A stretch of DNA of 64,000 nucleotides from Enterococcus sp. 4G2_DIV0659 (lineage in GTDB: Bacteria; Bacillota; Bacilli; Lactobacillales; Enterococcaceae), in contig NZ_NGLE02000001.1 of the NCBI RefSeq assembly GCF_002140715.2, positions 2,508,001-2,572,000 of the forward strand, written 5' to 3'. Every line of letters begins with the position of its first letter. Position 1 is the stretch's first letter. The notes below the pieces were generated by a model. That model did not search any database, was not told the origin of the DNA, and was given only the letters and a program-made list of their open reading frames with translations. Below, one piece after another: positions 1 to 9,186 of the stretch. Position numbers and translations under genes: made by a program.

Positions 1-103
1 ACAAGGCTTGAACAAACCAGTTTCTGACTTGTCTCGTGGAGCGAATGAAGAAGATATTTACAAACTATCGATCATCACTGCTGCGCAGACATTAATGAAC
101 TAA
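1..103 (+). CDS. pta: Phosphate acetyltransferase, C-terminal end (partial)
   Basis: The last 33 codons of a gene entering from the left edge are read from base 2 to a TAA at 101-103. The visible tail contains KPVSDLSRGANEEDIYKL and ends ITAAQTLMN, which matches the conserved C-terminus of phosphotransacetylases, enzymes that interconvert acetyl-CoA and acetyl phosphate. The following tsaE gene is the usual neighbour of pta in enterococci. A strong terminator follows. Only the tail is visible, so the identification rests on this motif and the context. Confidence 0.8.
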   Translation, partial: QGLNKPVSDLSRGANEEDIYKLSIITAAQTLMN

Positions 104-115
104 TGATAATGTTTA

Positions 116-167
116 GGGAACCAAAACCAGACGTCAAACGTTTTGTTTTGGTTCCCTAGTTTTTTTC
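116..167 (+). terminator. Terminator after pta
   Basis: A hairpin with 12-bp perfect arms (GGGAACCAAAAC at 116-127 and its complement at 145-156) is followed by a run of T at 160-167. It lies just after the pta stop codon and before tsaE. Confidence 0.85.
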
Positions 168-229
168 TTCATAATTCGGTATACTACACTACATAGAACA
201 ATGAAAAGCTTAAGCAGGTAGGTGAAAAC

Positions 230-697
230 ATGACTATTTTAATCAATAATCCTAAAGAAACAGAAAAAATAGCAAAAATGATAGGATCAGTTGCTAATGC
301 AGGAGACACGATTATCCTTTCTGGAGATTTAGGTGCTGGAAAGACCACCATGACTAAAGGAATTGCTCTAGGTTTAGGCATTGATCAAATGATTAAAAGT
401 CCAACATATACAATTATTCGTGAATACCAACAAGGACGTATACCCTTGTACCATATGGACGTTTATCGTATTGAAGACGGTGCAGATGATCTAGGTTTAG
501 ATGAGTATTTTGAAGGGGATGGATTGTCTGTTGTAGAGTGGGGAAAACAATTAGGCGAATTTTTGCCAACGGATTACTTAGATATCACTATTTCAAAAGA
601 TTCTGAGGATATGGAAAAAAGAGTACTATCCATTCAAGCAGTAGGCGAAAAATCAAACCAATTCTTAAAACGCATCAAGCATAAAATGGAGGAATAG
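230..697 (+). CDS. tsaE: tRNA t6A37 biosynthesis ATPase TsaE
   Basis: This 155-residue protein is the small P-loop ATPase that works with TsaB and TsaD to make the t6A modification at position 37 of ANN-decoding tRNAs in the cytoplasm. It shows the Walker A motif GDLGAGKTT near residue 32, the SPTYTI segment and the conserved VVEWG motif near residue 101. Its length is normal for the family. It lies 3 bases before the following GNAT gene, a common firmicute pairing, and both probably share a transcript. Confidence 0.93.
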   Translation: MTILINNPKETEKIAKMIGSVANAGDTIILSGDLGAGKTTMTKGIALGLGIDQMIKSPTYTIIREYQQGRIPLYHMDVYRIEDGADDLGLDEYFEGDGLSVVEWGKQLGEFLPTDYLDITISKDSEDMEKRVLSIQAVGEKSNQFLKRIKHKMEE

Positions 698-699
698 CT

Positions 700-1224
700 A
701 TGACAGAAGTAGAATTTACGATTAGAGAAGCAATTCCAGCTGATGCGGCAGAGATTTTACACGCTTTACAAATCATTGGTAGTGAAACACCGTATCTCGT
801 GATGGATGAAAAAGGTATGGAGATGACACCAGAAGAGCTGGGTGAGAATTTAGCTACTCTGTATGAGTCTTCAAATAATGTATTGATGGTGGCTTTAGCA
901 GATGAAAAAGTCATTGGTACAGCTTCAGTGAAGGCATCGTCAAAAAAACGAATGGAGCATATTGGCGAAATCGGTATCAGTATTTTAAAAGAATACTGGG
1001 GTTTTGGACTAGGCAGCTTAATGATGGAAGAGTTAATTGATTGGGCTAAAGCTAGTAATGTTATACGTCGCTTAGAGCTAACTGTACAACATCGTAATCA
1101 GCGTGCCGTCCATGTCTATGAAAAAATTGGATTTAAAACAGAAGCCATTATGGCTCGTGGAGCAAAAACAGATGATGGTGAATTTTTAGATGTTCACCTG
1201 ATGAGTATGATGATTGATGAATAA
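700..1224 (+). CDS. GNAT family N-acetyltransferase
   Basis: The 174-residue protein has a GNAT fold: the central acetyl-CoA binding segment near residues 108-116 (EYWGFGLGS) resembles the family motif R/Q-x-x-G-x-G/A, and the C-terminal YEKIGFK motif near residue 150 is typical of the L-amino-acid or RimI/PhnO-like branch. The gene starts 3 bases after tsaE, with GGAGGAATAGCT as ribosome binding site. The substrate cannot be told from sequence. Genome context with tsaE suggests a housekeeping transcript ending at the hairpin at 1246-1297. Confidence 0.85.
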   Translation: MTEVEFTIREAIPADAAEILHALQIIGSETPYLVMDEKGMEMTPEELGENLATLYESSNNVLMVALADEKVIGTASVKASSKKRMEHIGEIGISILKEYWGFGLGSLMMEELIDWAKASNVIRRLELTVQHRNQRAVHVYEKIGFKTEAIMARGAKTDDGEFLDVHLMSMMIDE

Positions 1225-1245
1225 AGGATACAATTGATTTAATTG

Positions 1246-1297
1246 AACAAGCAGGAAACGCCTCAAATTGTTGTAAATGAGACGTTTTCTGCTTGTT
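1246..1297. terminator. Bidirectional terminator between convergent genes
   Basis: Arms of 20 bases (1246-1265 and 1278-1297) pair with two mismatches around a 12-base loop, followed by a T-rich stretch on the plus strand. It separates the plus-strand GNAT gene from the minus-strand regulator that ends at 1317. Confidence 0.75.
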
Positions 1298-1316
1298 TAT
1301 TTGTTTTATTAGGAGA

Positions 1317-2009
1317 TTAGAAAAGGAAATCATCCAAGAATTTAGCTAACATATCATCGTTATTACAAAATTTAATTATATGATGCCGATATCTAACCAA
1401 TTGTTTATTCTCGAGCTTTAAAAGCACCTTCGTAACGTAAGGACGAGAAACATTGGAAAATTCGGCTAAAAGGGAATGAGTCACGAATTTGGGCAATATG
1501 AAATAATTTTCCGATTGCTTCCCCAGATGCTGAACGAGCAAAATGAGTGACGTAAAAACACGTTCATACCCAGATAACGAAGACAAATACCAAGAAAGAT
1601 GGATTTTCTGTGTCTGATGAAAAAAATTTTTATAAAGTATATCAAAAACATTTTTATCTGTAGGATCTAATGTAAAGAATGGGATTACAGCTAAGGTGAC
1701 ATCTTCAAGAGACATGAATAACCACGGATTATCTGTTTTAGAACTATGAAATAAAGTGTTTAAGCCTAAAAACTCAGAAGGGCCTAATATGTCAAAGGAC
1801 TTAAGATTTCCTTGTTTGTCTATCACTGAGGATTTAACGTAACCAGATTTAATATAGTATAAATGATTAGGTAAAATTTTATTCGTAAAATTAGTGTGTT
1901 CGTTGATAACTAAGGTTGTATTTTTTTCTTTTTCAGATAATTGTAAAAAAAATCTAGAATTTAGTTCTTTAAGGTGCGTGTGATAAGTAAATAAATCGTC
2001 TATAAACAT
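1317..2009 (-). CDS. Crp/Fnr family transcriptional regulator
   Basis: The 230-residue protein has an N-terminal cyclic-nucleotide-binding-like beta barrel (about residues 20-120, with YYIKSGYVKSS and the GPSEFLG segment) and a C-terminal winged helix-turn-helix (LLAEFSNVSRPYVTKVLLKL, about residues 183-202). No CxxC cluster typical of Fnr iron-sulfur binding is seen. It is transcribed away from a cluster of secreted Ig-repeat proteins, and the divergent intergenic region contains several inverted repeats, so control of those surface genes is a reasonable inference. PrfA of Listeria belongs to the same superfamily, but no closer relation is claimed. Confidence 0.82.
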   Translation of the reverse strand: MFIDDLFTYHTHLKELNSRFFLQLSEKEKNTTLVINEHTNFTNKILPNHLYYIKSGYVKSSVIDKQGNLKSFDILGPSEFLGLNTLFHSSKTDNPWLFMSLEDVTLAVIPFFTLDPTDKNVFDILYKNFFHQTQKIHLSWYLSSLSGYERVFTSLILLVQHLGKQSENYFILPKFVTHSLLAEFSNVSRPYVTKVLLKLENKQLVRYRHHIIKFCNNDDMLAKFLDDFLF

Positions 2010-2321
2010 ACTTGTCTCCCTAAATAAGTAATTTAGAATTCATTCTTATACAATAAGATAACACATTTTTGTTTATTTAATTGTTATTTTTTACAAAAAG
2101 CTAACGAAATTAGCAATAGATTTAAATAAGATTAAAAAAGTAGCATAATGTTACTAGGGAACATATCAATTATTTTTGTTTATATTAATATAGCCTGTAA
2201 CAGCTCCATTGTTGTTTATATATCTATAAAATAATGAGTTGTTAAGATAGTTTGAAAGGTGGAGAAGGAAACGTAGAAGAACGATTAAATTAAAAATAAA
2301 CACTTGAAAGGAAATGGTTTA
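2010..2321. promoter_or_regulatory. Divergent regulatory region with inverted repeats
   Basis: This 312-base AT-rich spacer separates the Crp/Fnr-like regulator from the surface protein genes. It holds GCTAACGAAATTAGC (2100-2114; 5-bp arms) and GTAGCATAATGTTAC (2140-2154; 7-bp arms with one mismatch), both plausible operator half-site pairs for a dimeric Crp-type protein. No gene is seen. Promoter elements are not clear enough to place. Confidence 0.45.
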
Positions 2322-4079
2322 ATGTTTAGTCAAGGGAATAAAACGAAAACTTTTGTTTTTTGTTTTTTATTTATTTCTTTTTTTGTAAGCGGTAGTATAG
2401 CAGAGAAAGCAAGTGCAGAAACAATCAACGAACAAGAAAATTTTACCGATTCAATGGGATTAAAACCTGACTTAGGAACATCTGAAAAATCGAGTATGTC
2501 TGAAGCCTACATTCAAAAATCAGCAAATTGGGATAGGTATAAGTACGGTACATTTGAAGGCGATCTTTTGAATGATGGAAAAATATCAATTAGAACAACG
2601 ACTATTCGTGTAACAAAACAGACTAGTTATTGGGATCGCTATGTAGATGTGATTATTTTAGATGAGAGTGGAAAAATTAACTATGCCAGTGGACGAATCA
2701 ATGTCCACGGTAAAGAAACCTATATTACATTAAAACCAGGGAGTTTAAAACCAAATACGACTTATTTACTTGGCGTAAATGAACGTTGGTTGCTTACTGG
2801 AATTATTGCCGACAGCTATCCTTTAGGCTATTTTCAAGTGTCAGACGGACAAACACATACGCCTCCAACAATTGAAGCTGCAGATCGCAAAGTTCCCTTA
2901 AATACGCCATTTGATTACATGGAAGGTGTCTCCGCTTATGACGAAACTGGGGAAGATATTTCTAATTTGATCAGCTATTCAGGGATGGTCAATACGTCAC
3001 AAGAAGGTAATTATTTAGTCACATATTCGGTAACAGATAAAAACAATCTAACAACGACTAAAACGATTAATGTGACTGTTTTTAAACCAGAAGCTGAACA
3101 CTTAGAAAAGCCAACTATTGATACAGTGACGGAAAAAGATACTCTTGTTACTGGTACAGCTGTTCCAAATACCTCCATTAATATAATTATTGGTCAGGAA
3201 AAATATCGAAATACAGTTTCTGAATCTGGAAAATTTTCGATTCAATTGGAAAGAGCTTATCCAGCAGGTACATCAATTGAAGCTTTTGTAGAAAATGAGC
3301 AAGGAAATCGCAGCGAGTCTGTTTACAGTAAAGTTCAACCTGTTCAAACTGAATTAAAAAAACCTGTAATAAATGAAATTACAGATAAAGATACAGTTGT
3401 TACAGGCAGCGCTGAACCAAATACCCAAATCGATTTGATCATGGGGATTGATAAATACCGTGAAAAAGTCAGAAGTGATGGAACATTCTCCATTACCTTA
3501 GACCAATCATATCCGGCTGGTACTGGTGTAGAAGCGTTTATTACCGATGAAAAAGGAAATAAAAGTGAAAGCACCAAAACAATTGTAAAATCAGCAAATG
3601 ATGAGATAGGCATTAATCCTATTTATACATCAGATTCAATCATAACAGGAAAAACAATTCCCAATGCCAAAATAGAAGTTAGCATTGAAAACATGCGCGC
3701 ACGAATCTATGAGGGAACCTCGGATTCTAAAGGTGATTTTGTTATAGATATGAACGGGAAAACATATCCTGCAGCAACCCAAGTAGAAGTAACAGTCTTT
3801 TTCCCTGACGGCACAAAAAAGAGTAAGAAAGTCATTGTCTACCCCAAAATTCCATCTGTAAATACAATTAATGAACTTTCTAGAGAATTGACAGGAACAG
3901 CTGATCCGAATGCGACAATCAAAGTATCTTCCAGTAACGGTCTATATTTTATAGGAGAAGCAGACGCATCAGGGAACTTCAGACTTCCAGTTCGCGGACT
4001 AAAACAAGGAGATATTCTATCTGTGTATCAAACCAGTAATGGAATAGATAGCGATGTCATCACGATTACAGTACAGTAA
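2322..4079 (+). CDS. Secreted multi-domain bacterial Ig-repeat surface protein
   Basis: The protein has 585 residues when started at the ATG at 2322, which is 9 bases after GAAAGGA; an upstream in-frame TTG is less likely. A signal peptide ends near ASA-ET (about residue 33). An unassigned beta-rich N-terminal domain (about residues 60-190) is followed by a DUF5011-like Ig domain (about 195-255) and four Big_6-like Ig repeats, each with a pattern such as TGTAxPN ... YPAGT near 75-80 residues apart. There is no LPxTG signal or membrane anchor, so it is secreted or non-covalently held at the wall. It heads a group of three surface genes; adhesion is plausible but unproven. Confidence 0.75.
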   Translation: MFSQGNKTKTFVFCFLFISFFVSGSIAEKASAETINEQENFTDSMGLKPDLGTSEKSSMSEAYIQKSANWDRYKYGTFEGDLLNDGKISIRTTTIRVTKQTSYWDRYVDVIILDESGKINYASGRINVHGKETYITLKPGSLKPNTTYLLGVNERWLLTGIIADSYPLGYFQVSDGQTHTPPTIEAADRKVPLNTPFDYMEGVSAYDETGEDISNLISYSGMVNTSQEGNYLVTYSVTDKNNLTTTKTINVTVFKPEAEHLEKPTIDTVTEKDTLVTGTAVPNTSINIIIGQEKYRNTVSESGKFSIQLERAYPAGTSIEAFVENEQGNRSESVYSKVQPVQTELKKPVINEITDKDTVVTGSAEPNTQIDLIMGIDKYREKVRSDGTFSITLDQSYPAGTGVEAFITDEKGNKSESTKTIVKSANDEIGINPIYTSDSIITGKTIPNAKIEVSIENMRARIYEGTSDSKGDFVIDMNGKTYPAATQVEVTVFFPDGTKKSKKVIVYPKIPSVNTINELSRELTGTADPNATIKVSSSNGLYFIGEADASGNFRLPVRGLKQGDILSVYQTSNGIDSDVITITVQ

Positions 4080-4103
4080 TAACTATAAAATTAGAGGTGT
4101 TTT

Positions 4104-5711
4104 ATGAAGAAAAAAGCAGTACAAACGACAATACCCATTGCAGTACTTTTAGGAGTATTTTTATTAAATACAACTGAAGTTTCAGCAATAGACACTCAGT
4201 CAAGCAATACTAATCTATTACAAAAAAATAGAATCAATGATCCATTTGATGTAACGATTGGCTGGGATATTGAATTTGAAAGTAGTTTGCCAAACATTCA
4301 TGTAGAAGACATATTTCTTGAAGGAAGAATCAATGACACGATACACCAAAAAATGCTAATTAACAATGCTGCAAATATAGGTGAGGCAACACTACACGCA
4401 ACAAAAAAAATTCCTATGAAAAAAGGACATGAATACAAAATTAATTTAATCTACGCAATGAAGTTTACTAAAACGGGCACAGGATCAATTGATTTTAATG
4501 GTGACAAAGTTTCTAGCACAGATCCAAACGGAAATGACGCAAAAGATCATTTATATACAAAAACAGTTACCCCAGATAAAGACATGGATTATGTGATTAC
4601 TATTGATTACAAAGTTCCGAAAGTTTCTAATGTCTATTTAAAATTAGCCTTTGATACAGAAGGCGAAGGTGGTATTGTAGAAAAAGCTGATTTGAAAGCC
4701 CCTTTATTGGACGCACCTGAAGCGAATCAAAAAGTCATCACTGGCAAAGGACAATCAGGGAATACTGTTGAAATTAAAGATTCTTCAGATACAGTTTTAG
4801 GTACAAGTAAAGTAAATAAAGATGGGGATTTTTCAGTCACAGCGAAACGTCCATTCATTTACGATGAAGTTATTAAAGGAACACAAATCACAGAAGAAGG
4901 TCTCCGCAGTGAAGAGGCAGAAACAAAAGTGATTGATACGATTGCTCCAGAAGCTCCAACCTTAGAAAAAATAACAACTGAAAGTAAGGAAGTCCATGGA
5001 AAGGCCGAGGCAAATGCATTGGTGAATGTGACAATGGATTCTGACACGTATCAAGAACATGCAGATGCAAAAGGAAATTTCACGATCTTTTTAGAAAAAA
5101 AATATGATTTCGGAACAAAAGTTTCAGCGACTGCTACAGATTTAGCAGGTAATGTAAGTGAAGCAGCTACAACAAGTGTTGTTTATGCGAATGAATTAAA
5201 CGTTAAATTTACCGATACCATTACAAGTTCAGATACACAATTAACTGGTGAAACAACAAGAGGAAATATCGATGTTGAAATCAAAATCAATTCGAGAATT
5301 TACAAAGTGACATCAGATGAAAATGGACAATTTACTGTAGACTTAACACGTGAATATCCTGTAGGAACAAAAATAACTGCTAAAGTAGTCGATGAGTATG
5401 GACAAAATAAAACCGCAGAAACAATTGTAGCACCTAGAGTTCCGACTATTTCATCTCTTCAAGCAGGTCAAGACTTTGTAAAAGGAAGCGCAGATCCTAA
5501 TGCTAAAATCCTAGCAACTCTTCATCATGGTGAAGAAGAATACCAATTTGAAGTAGTCTCTGATGAAGCTGGTGACTTTATCATTGAGCTGAAAGATGAT
5601 GAAGGCAAGCCATTTAAATTAGAGATTGGCGATTCCGTAGAAATCAAATCTGTATTTGAAGACCTAGGTATGGAATCAGAAACAGCTTATCAAGGTGTCT
5701 TCTCATTTTAA
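4104..5711 (+). CDS. Secreted surface protein with repeated bacterial Ig domains
   Basis: This 535-residue protein begins with a signal peptide (cleavage near VSA-ID, about residue 28). Residues 45-190 form a module that is clearly related to the N-terminal module of the next gene (shared IPMKKG and INLIYAMK/IDLIYAMK segments). Four Ig-like Big_6 repeats follow, with TGKGQSGN, HGKAEAN, TGETTRG and KGSADPN repeat starts. No sorting signal or membrane anchor is present. It starts 24 bases after the preceding gene with AGAGGTG as binding site, so the two are probably co-transcribed. Confidence 0.75.
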   Translation: MKKKAVQTTIPIAVLLGVFLLNTTEVSAIDTQSSNTNLLQKNRINDPFDVTIGWDIEFESSLPNIHVEDIFLEGRINDTIHQKMLINNAANIGEATLHATKKIPMKKGHEYKINLIYAMKFTKTGTGSIDFNGDKVSSTDPNGNDAKDHLYTKTVTPDKDMDYVITIDYKVPKVSNVYLKLAFDTEGEGGIVEKADLKAPLLDAPEANQKVITGKGQSGNTVEIKDSSDTVLGTSKVNKDGDFSVTAKRPFIYDEVIKGTQITEEGLRSEEAETKVIDTIAPEAPTLEKITTESKEVHGKAEANALVNVTMDSDTYQEHADAKGNFTIFLEKKYDFGTKVSATATDLAGNVSEAATTSVVYANELNVKFTDTITSSDTQLTGETTRGNIDVEIKINSRIYKVTSDENGQFTVDLTREYPVGTKITAKVVDEYGQNKTAETIVAPRVPTISSLQAGQDFVKGSADPNAKILATLHHGEEEYQFEVVSDEAGDFIIELKDDEGKPFKLEIGDSVEIKSVFEDLGMESETAYQGVFSF

Positions 5712-5754
5712 ATAAACATAAACCAATAATAAATTTTATAATAATCTAACTTGG

Positions 5755-5796
5755 AGATCTGGGATAAAGCAAGATGTATTGTTTTATCTCAGATCT
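5755..5796 (+). terminator. Hairpin between surface protein genes
   Basis: AGATCTGGGATAAA (5755-5768) pairs with the complement at 5783-5796 with one mismatch. There is no T run after it, so it may be a weak terminator, an attenuator or an mRNA-stabilising hairpin between the second and third surface genes. Confidence 0.5.
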
Positions 5797-5859
5797 TAAA
5801 ATCAAGTGAAGCTGAAAAAATTAGTGAAACCAAAATAGATATGATAGGAGATAGAACAG

Positions 5860-7239
5860 ATGAGGAAAAATAGCTTTGTGTTCTTTTCACTGATGATCCT
5901 TTCCTTTTTTTTAACGATAGGTTCAATCAGTTATGCTGAGGAACAGAAAAATGGTAAGGACTTTGAATTGACGAGTGGTTGGACAGTTGACTTTAGTACA
6001 AATCTTCCGCAGGTTGGTGTAGATTCTGTATTCAGCGAAAATCACATAAATAAAGATATTAACCAAAAAATGATTATCTCTAATGTTGCTAATATCGGAG
6101 ACGCAAAATTTACTGCGACAAAAGCCATTCCGATGAAAAAAGGGCGTAAATATACGATAGATTTAATCTATGCGATGAAATATAATGTAGCCCAAAGAGG
6201 ATGGATTGATTTCAACGGTGAGACAATTTACTCAGAAATGGAACCCTATCCGTATGATAAAGAGTACAAAAAAACAATTATTCCAGAAGAAGATACTACA
6301 TATGTCATTACGGTTCATTTTGATGTAAAAATGCGTGAAAATGCCTATTTTAAGTTAGGACATTTACTAGATAATGATGGGATAGAAGAAATTCCTGATC
6401 CTGTAGATTCTTCTGTAACAGCTCGCTATCTTTCTGAAGATGAGCAGCCACTCTTAGAAAATGACGTCATTACAGGACAGGTTGGAGAATCGTACTCTAT
6501 TCCTCAAAAGGAGATTGATGGCTATACCTTGAAAGAAGTCCAGGGAGAGGCCTCAGGGCAATTCACCAATGAACCAAAAGAAGTACGTTTTATCTATTCT
6601 AAAAATACTGAGGAAAATGGCGTCGCTACGGCTTATTATCAGGATGAGGATGGTAATGATCTAGAAGAGCCGATAATTAAACAAGGAGCATTCGGTGAAG
6701 AATACCAATTTGAACCAAAAGAAATTAATGGATACAAACTTCTCAATATACAAGGCGAACCAAAAGGAGCTTTCAAACTAGAAAATCAATCAATTGTTTA
6801 CACATATAAACCGATAGACAAAGATACATCTAATTCAAATGGCACCTCAAATTCCAATTCCAATTCAAATAAGACATTGGATTCAAAAGTTACAATTTAT
6901 TATATAGACGAGAATGGAAATGAATTAGCTGAGCCAATGATTAAAAATGGTTTATTCGGACAAACATATACCGTTGATGTTAAAGAAATACCGTTATACG
7001 CCTTGAAAGAAATCAAAGATGAGCATTCAGGCAATTTCTCTGGAGATGATCAAGTGGTGAAATGTATTTATATTAAACAAGAATTTACTTCTGTAACCAA
7101 TCCTACACAAACTGAAAAATCAAAATCAATCCCTTTACTCGGTGAACAAAGCAAACGTTTATTACAAATACTAGGGGCATTAATTTTAGCAGCAATTTTA
7201 ACAATTTACATTGTTAAAAAACGAAAGAAATTACGCTAG
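5860..7239 (+). CDS. MucBP-repeat cell-surface protein with atypical sorting signal
   Basis: The 459-residue protein has a signal peptide (to about residue 26, SYAEE), the N-terminal module shared with the preceding gene (about 40-175), then three MucBP repeats (starting near residues 188, 254 and 345; motifs VTARYLSEDE, ATAYYQDEDGND, VTIYYIDENGNE) separated by a Ser/Asn-rich linker. The C-terminus has a hydrophobic helix and the basic tail KKRKKLR, as in sortase substrates, but the expected LPxTG reads IPLLGE. MucBP domains bind mucin or other ligands in lactobacilli and Listeria. It could be sortase-anchored or simply membrane-anchored. Confidence 0.78.
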   Translation: MRKNSFVFFSLMILSFFLTIGSISYAEEQKNGKDFELTSGWTVDFSTNLPQVGVDSVFSENHINKDINQKMIISNVANIGDAKFTATKAIPMKKGRKYTIDLIYAMKYNVAQRGWIDFNGETIYSEMEPYPYDKEYKKTIIPEEDTTYVITVHFDVKMRENAYFKLGHLLDNDGIEEIPDPVDSSVTARYLSEDEQPLLENDVITGQVGESYSIPQKEIDGYTLKEVQGEASGQFTNEPKEVRFIYSKNTEENGVATAYYQDEDGNDLEEPIIKQGAFGEEYQFEPKEINGYKLLNIQGEPKGAFKLENQSIVYTYKPIDKDTSNSNGTSNSNSNSNKTLDSKVTIYYIDENGNELAEPMIKNGLFGQTYTVDVKEIPLYALKEIKDEHSGNFSGDDQVVKCIYIKQEFTSVTNPTQTEKSKSIPLLGEQSKRLLQILGALILAAILTIYIVKKRKKLR

Positions 7240-7282
7240 ATACTCGTGAAATTTTCAGACATCCAAATAGAATTGTAACAAG

Positions 7283-7318
7283 GTGTAACTAGTTTGAAAC
7301 GAGTTACACTTTTTTTTA
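7283..7318 (+). terminator. Terminator after the MucBP gene
   Basis: GTGTAACT (7283-7290) pairs with AGTTACAC (7302-7309) and is followed directly by nine T residues. It ends the surface protein transcript before the glycosidase gene. Confidence 0.88.
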
Positions 7319-7406
7319 TATGTAACAAGCGATTGAAAAGCCATATACATTAAGTGAGTCAGTCGATATACTTAAGTCAAAGAAACATGCATAGGAGGAA
7401 AATAAA

Positions 7407-8726
7407 ATGTCAAAGGGAATTAAAATCGTTACAATTGGTGGAGGATCAAGTTATACACCTGAACTCGTAGAAGGGTTTATCAAACGCTATGATGAATTAC
7501 CTATTCGTGAGTTATGGCTAGTCGATATTGAAGCAGGAAAAGAAAAATTGGAAATTGTTGGTGAAATGGCGAAACGCATGGTTAAAGCTGCAGGAGTAGA
7601 TTGTGAAGTTCACTTAACCTTGGATCGTCGTGAAGCGTTAAAAGATGCTGATTTTGTCACAACACAATTACGTGTAGGGCTTTTGGATGCACGTATTTTG
7701 GATGAACGAATCCCATTAAGCCATGGCATGATTGGTCAAGAAACTAATGGAGCAGGCGGTATTTTTAAAGCATTAAGAACAGTTCCAGTAATTTTAGATA
7801 TCGTGGAAGATATGAAAGAGTTGTGTCCAAATGCGTGGTTGATTAACTTTACAAATCCAGCAGGGATGGTTACAGAAGCTGTTTTACGTTATGGTAACTG
7901 GGATAAAGTTGTTGGTTTATGCAATATTCCAGTCAATGCTGTTTTTGAAGAAGCAGAATTATTAGGCGAAAATAATCGAGATCTATTTTTCCAATTTGCT
8001 GGGATCAATCATCTGCACTGGCACACCATTACAGATAAAAATGGAAACGACCGCACAGATGAGCTGATTAAAGTGATGTATGGACAAGAGGATGCCAAAT
8101 CAATTGTAGCGAATATTAAAGACAATAATTTGATTTGGGAACAGGTGGAAAACCTACACATGGTTCCATGTCCATATCATAATTATTACTACTATACAGA
8201 TAAAATGTTAGCTGAAGAATTAGAAGACTTCAAAAACAACGGCACACGTGCTGAAAAAGTAAAAGAGATTGAACATGAATTGTTTGAACTATACAAAGAT
8301 CCTAATTTAGATTACAAACCTAAACAATTAGCAGAACGAGGTGGTGCCCGTTATAGTGATGCTGCGTGTGAAATCATTAATTCTATCTATAATGATAAAC
8401 GCACAACAATGACGGTCAGCACTAGAAATAATGGAACCATCACTGATTTACCAGCTGAAAGTGCTGTAGAAGTAACCTGTACGATTACTGGTAAAGGACC
8501 AGTTCCTTATAACTTTGGCAGCTTTAAACCACAACAGCGTGGTTTATTACAAGTAATGAAATCAATGGAAGAATTAACCATTGAAGCAGCTGTAACTGGT
8601 GATTATGGGACTTTATTGCAATCCTTCACGATGAATCCGTTGATTACAAGTGGAGATGTCGCTAAAGAAGTCATGGATGAATTGTTGGAAGCACATAAAG
8701 CGTATTTACCAAATTTTTTTAAATAA
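7407..8726 (+). CDS. Family 4 glycosyl hydrolase, 6-phospho-beta-glucosidase
   Basis: This 439-residue cytoplasmic enzyme belongs to GH4, which uses NAD+ and a divalent metal to hydrolyse phosphorylated glycosides delivered by a PTS. It shows the N-terminal dinucleotide-binding segment IVTIGGGSSYTPELVEGF, the NFTNPAG motif (about 148), the metal-binding CNIP motif (about 172) and GINHLHW (about 198). Closest family type is LicH/CelF 6-phospho-beta-glucosidase. The gene stands alone between two terminators with an AGGAGG binding site; no PTS genes are in the window. The RpiR gene 2.6 kb downstream could respond to a related sugar phosphate, which is only an inference. Confidence 0.88.
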   Translation: MSKGIKIVTIGGGSSYTPELVEGFIKRYDELPIRELWLVDIEAGKEKLEIVGEMAKRMVKAAGVDCEVHLTLDRREALKDADFVTTQLRVGLLDARILDERIPLSHGMIGQETNGAGGIFKALRTVPVILDIVEDMKELCPNAWLINFTNPAGMVTEAVLRYGNWDKVVGLCNIPVNAVFEEAELLGENNRDLFFQFAGINHLHWHTITDKNGNDRTDELIKVMYGQEDAKSIVANIKDNNLIWEQVENLHMVPCPYHNYYYYTDKMLAEELEDFKNNGTRAEKVKEIEHELFELYKDPNLDYKPKQLAERGGARYSDAACEIINSIYNDKRTTMTVSTRNNGTITDLPAESAVEVTCTITGKGPVPYNFGSFKPQQRGLLQVMKSMEELTIEAAVTGDYGTLLQSFTMNPLITSGDVAKEVMDELLEAHKAYLPNFFK

Positions 8727-8735
8727 ACTATATCT

Positions 8736-8772
8736 ATGCAGAGAGAAAATTTTATTTTTTCTCTGCATTTTT
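8736..8772 (+). terminator. Terminator after the GH4 gene
   Basis: ATGCAGAGAGAAAA pairs with the complementary bases at 8757-8768 around a short T-rich loop, followed by TTTTTG. It immediately follows the glycosidase stop. Confidence 0.85.
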
Positions 8773-9107
8773 GTTATTAACTGTTACAAAAGTGGAAGGG
8801 CATAATAGTTTTTAGTCATAGAAGAAGTTTATGAAAAATGTGCTCAAATTAATATTGTTTCGTGCAGTTATTAGATTATCTAGGCATAGGTTGAAAACAA
8901 TTTAGAAGAAAAATTGCTTCTTATTCCAGAATTCTTAAATGATGTCTAGTATTATCATTGTTGGAAATTCCGTTAGAGTATGCGAATTTCATTGAATAAA
9001 AGAAAATGTTACTAGTTTTAAAAAGTTGTACTCTTTAATTTTATTTTGTGAAAATTTCCTTTATTTTAGATATTAAGAAAAATATTTTTTTCTTTTAGAT
9101 AAAAATG
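8773..9107. other. AT-rich spacer without a recognisable gene
   Basis: These bases carry only very short open frames without good ribosome binding sites. No repeat or RNA gene is recognised. The end of the spacer carries the promoter described next. Confidence 0.5.
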
Positions 9108-9136
9108 TTGATTTAAAATCATTTATATATTACTAT
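9108..9136 (+). promoter_or_regulatory. Candidate promoter of the LRR protein gene
   Basis: TTGATT (9108-9113) and TACTAT (9131-9136) are separated by 17 bases, a good sigma-A spacing, about 50 bases before the translational start at 9187. Confidence 0.5.
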
Positions 9137-9186
9137 TTAGATGATTGGATGAGATTCAATCAAAACTAGAAGAAGGAGAGAAAGTG

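Noticed and set aside
8773..9107. Short open frames in the spacer before the LRR gene
   Set aside because: They are under 30 codons, lack binding sites and resemble no protein.
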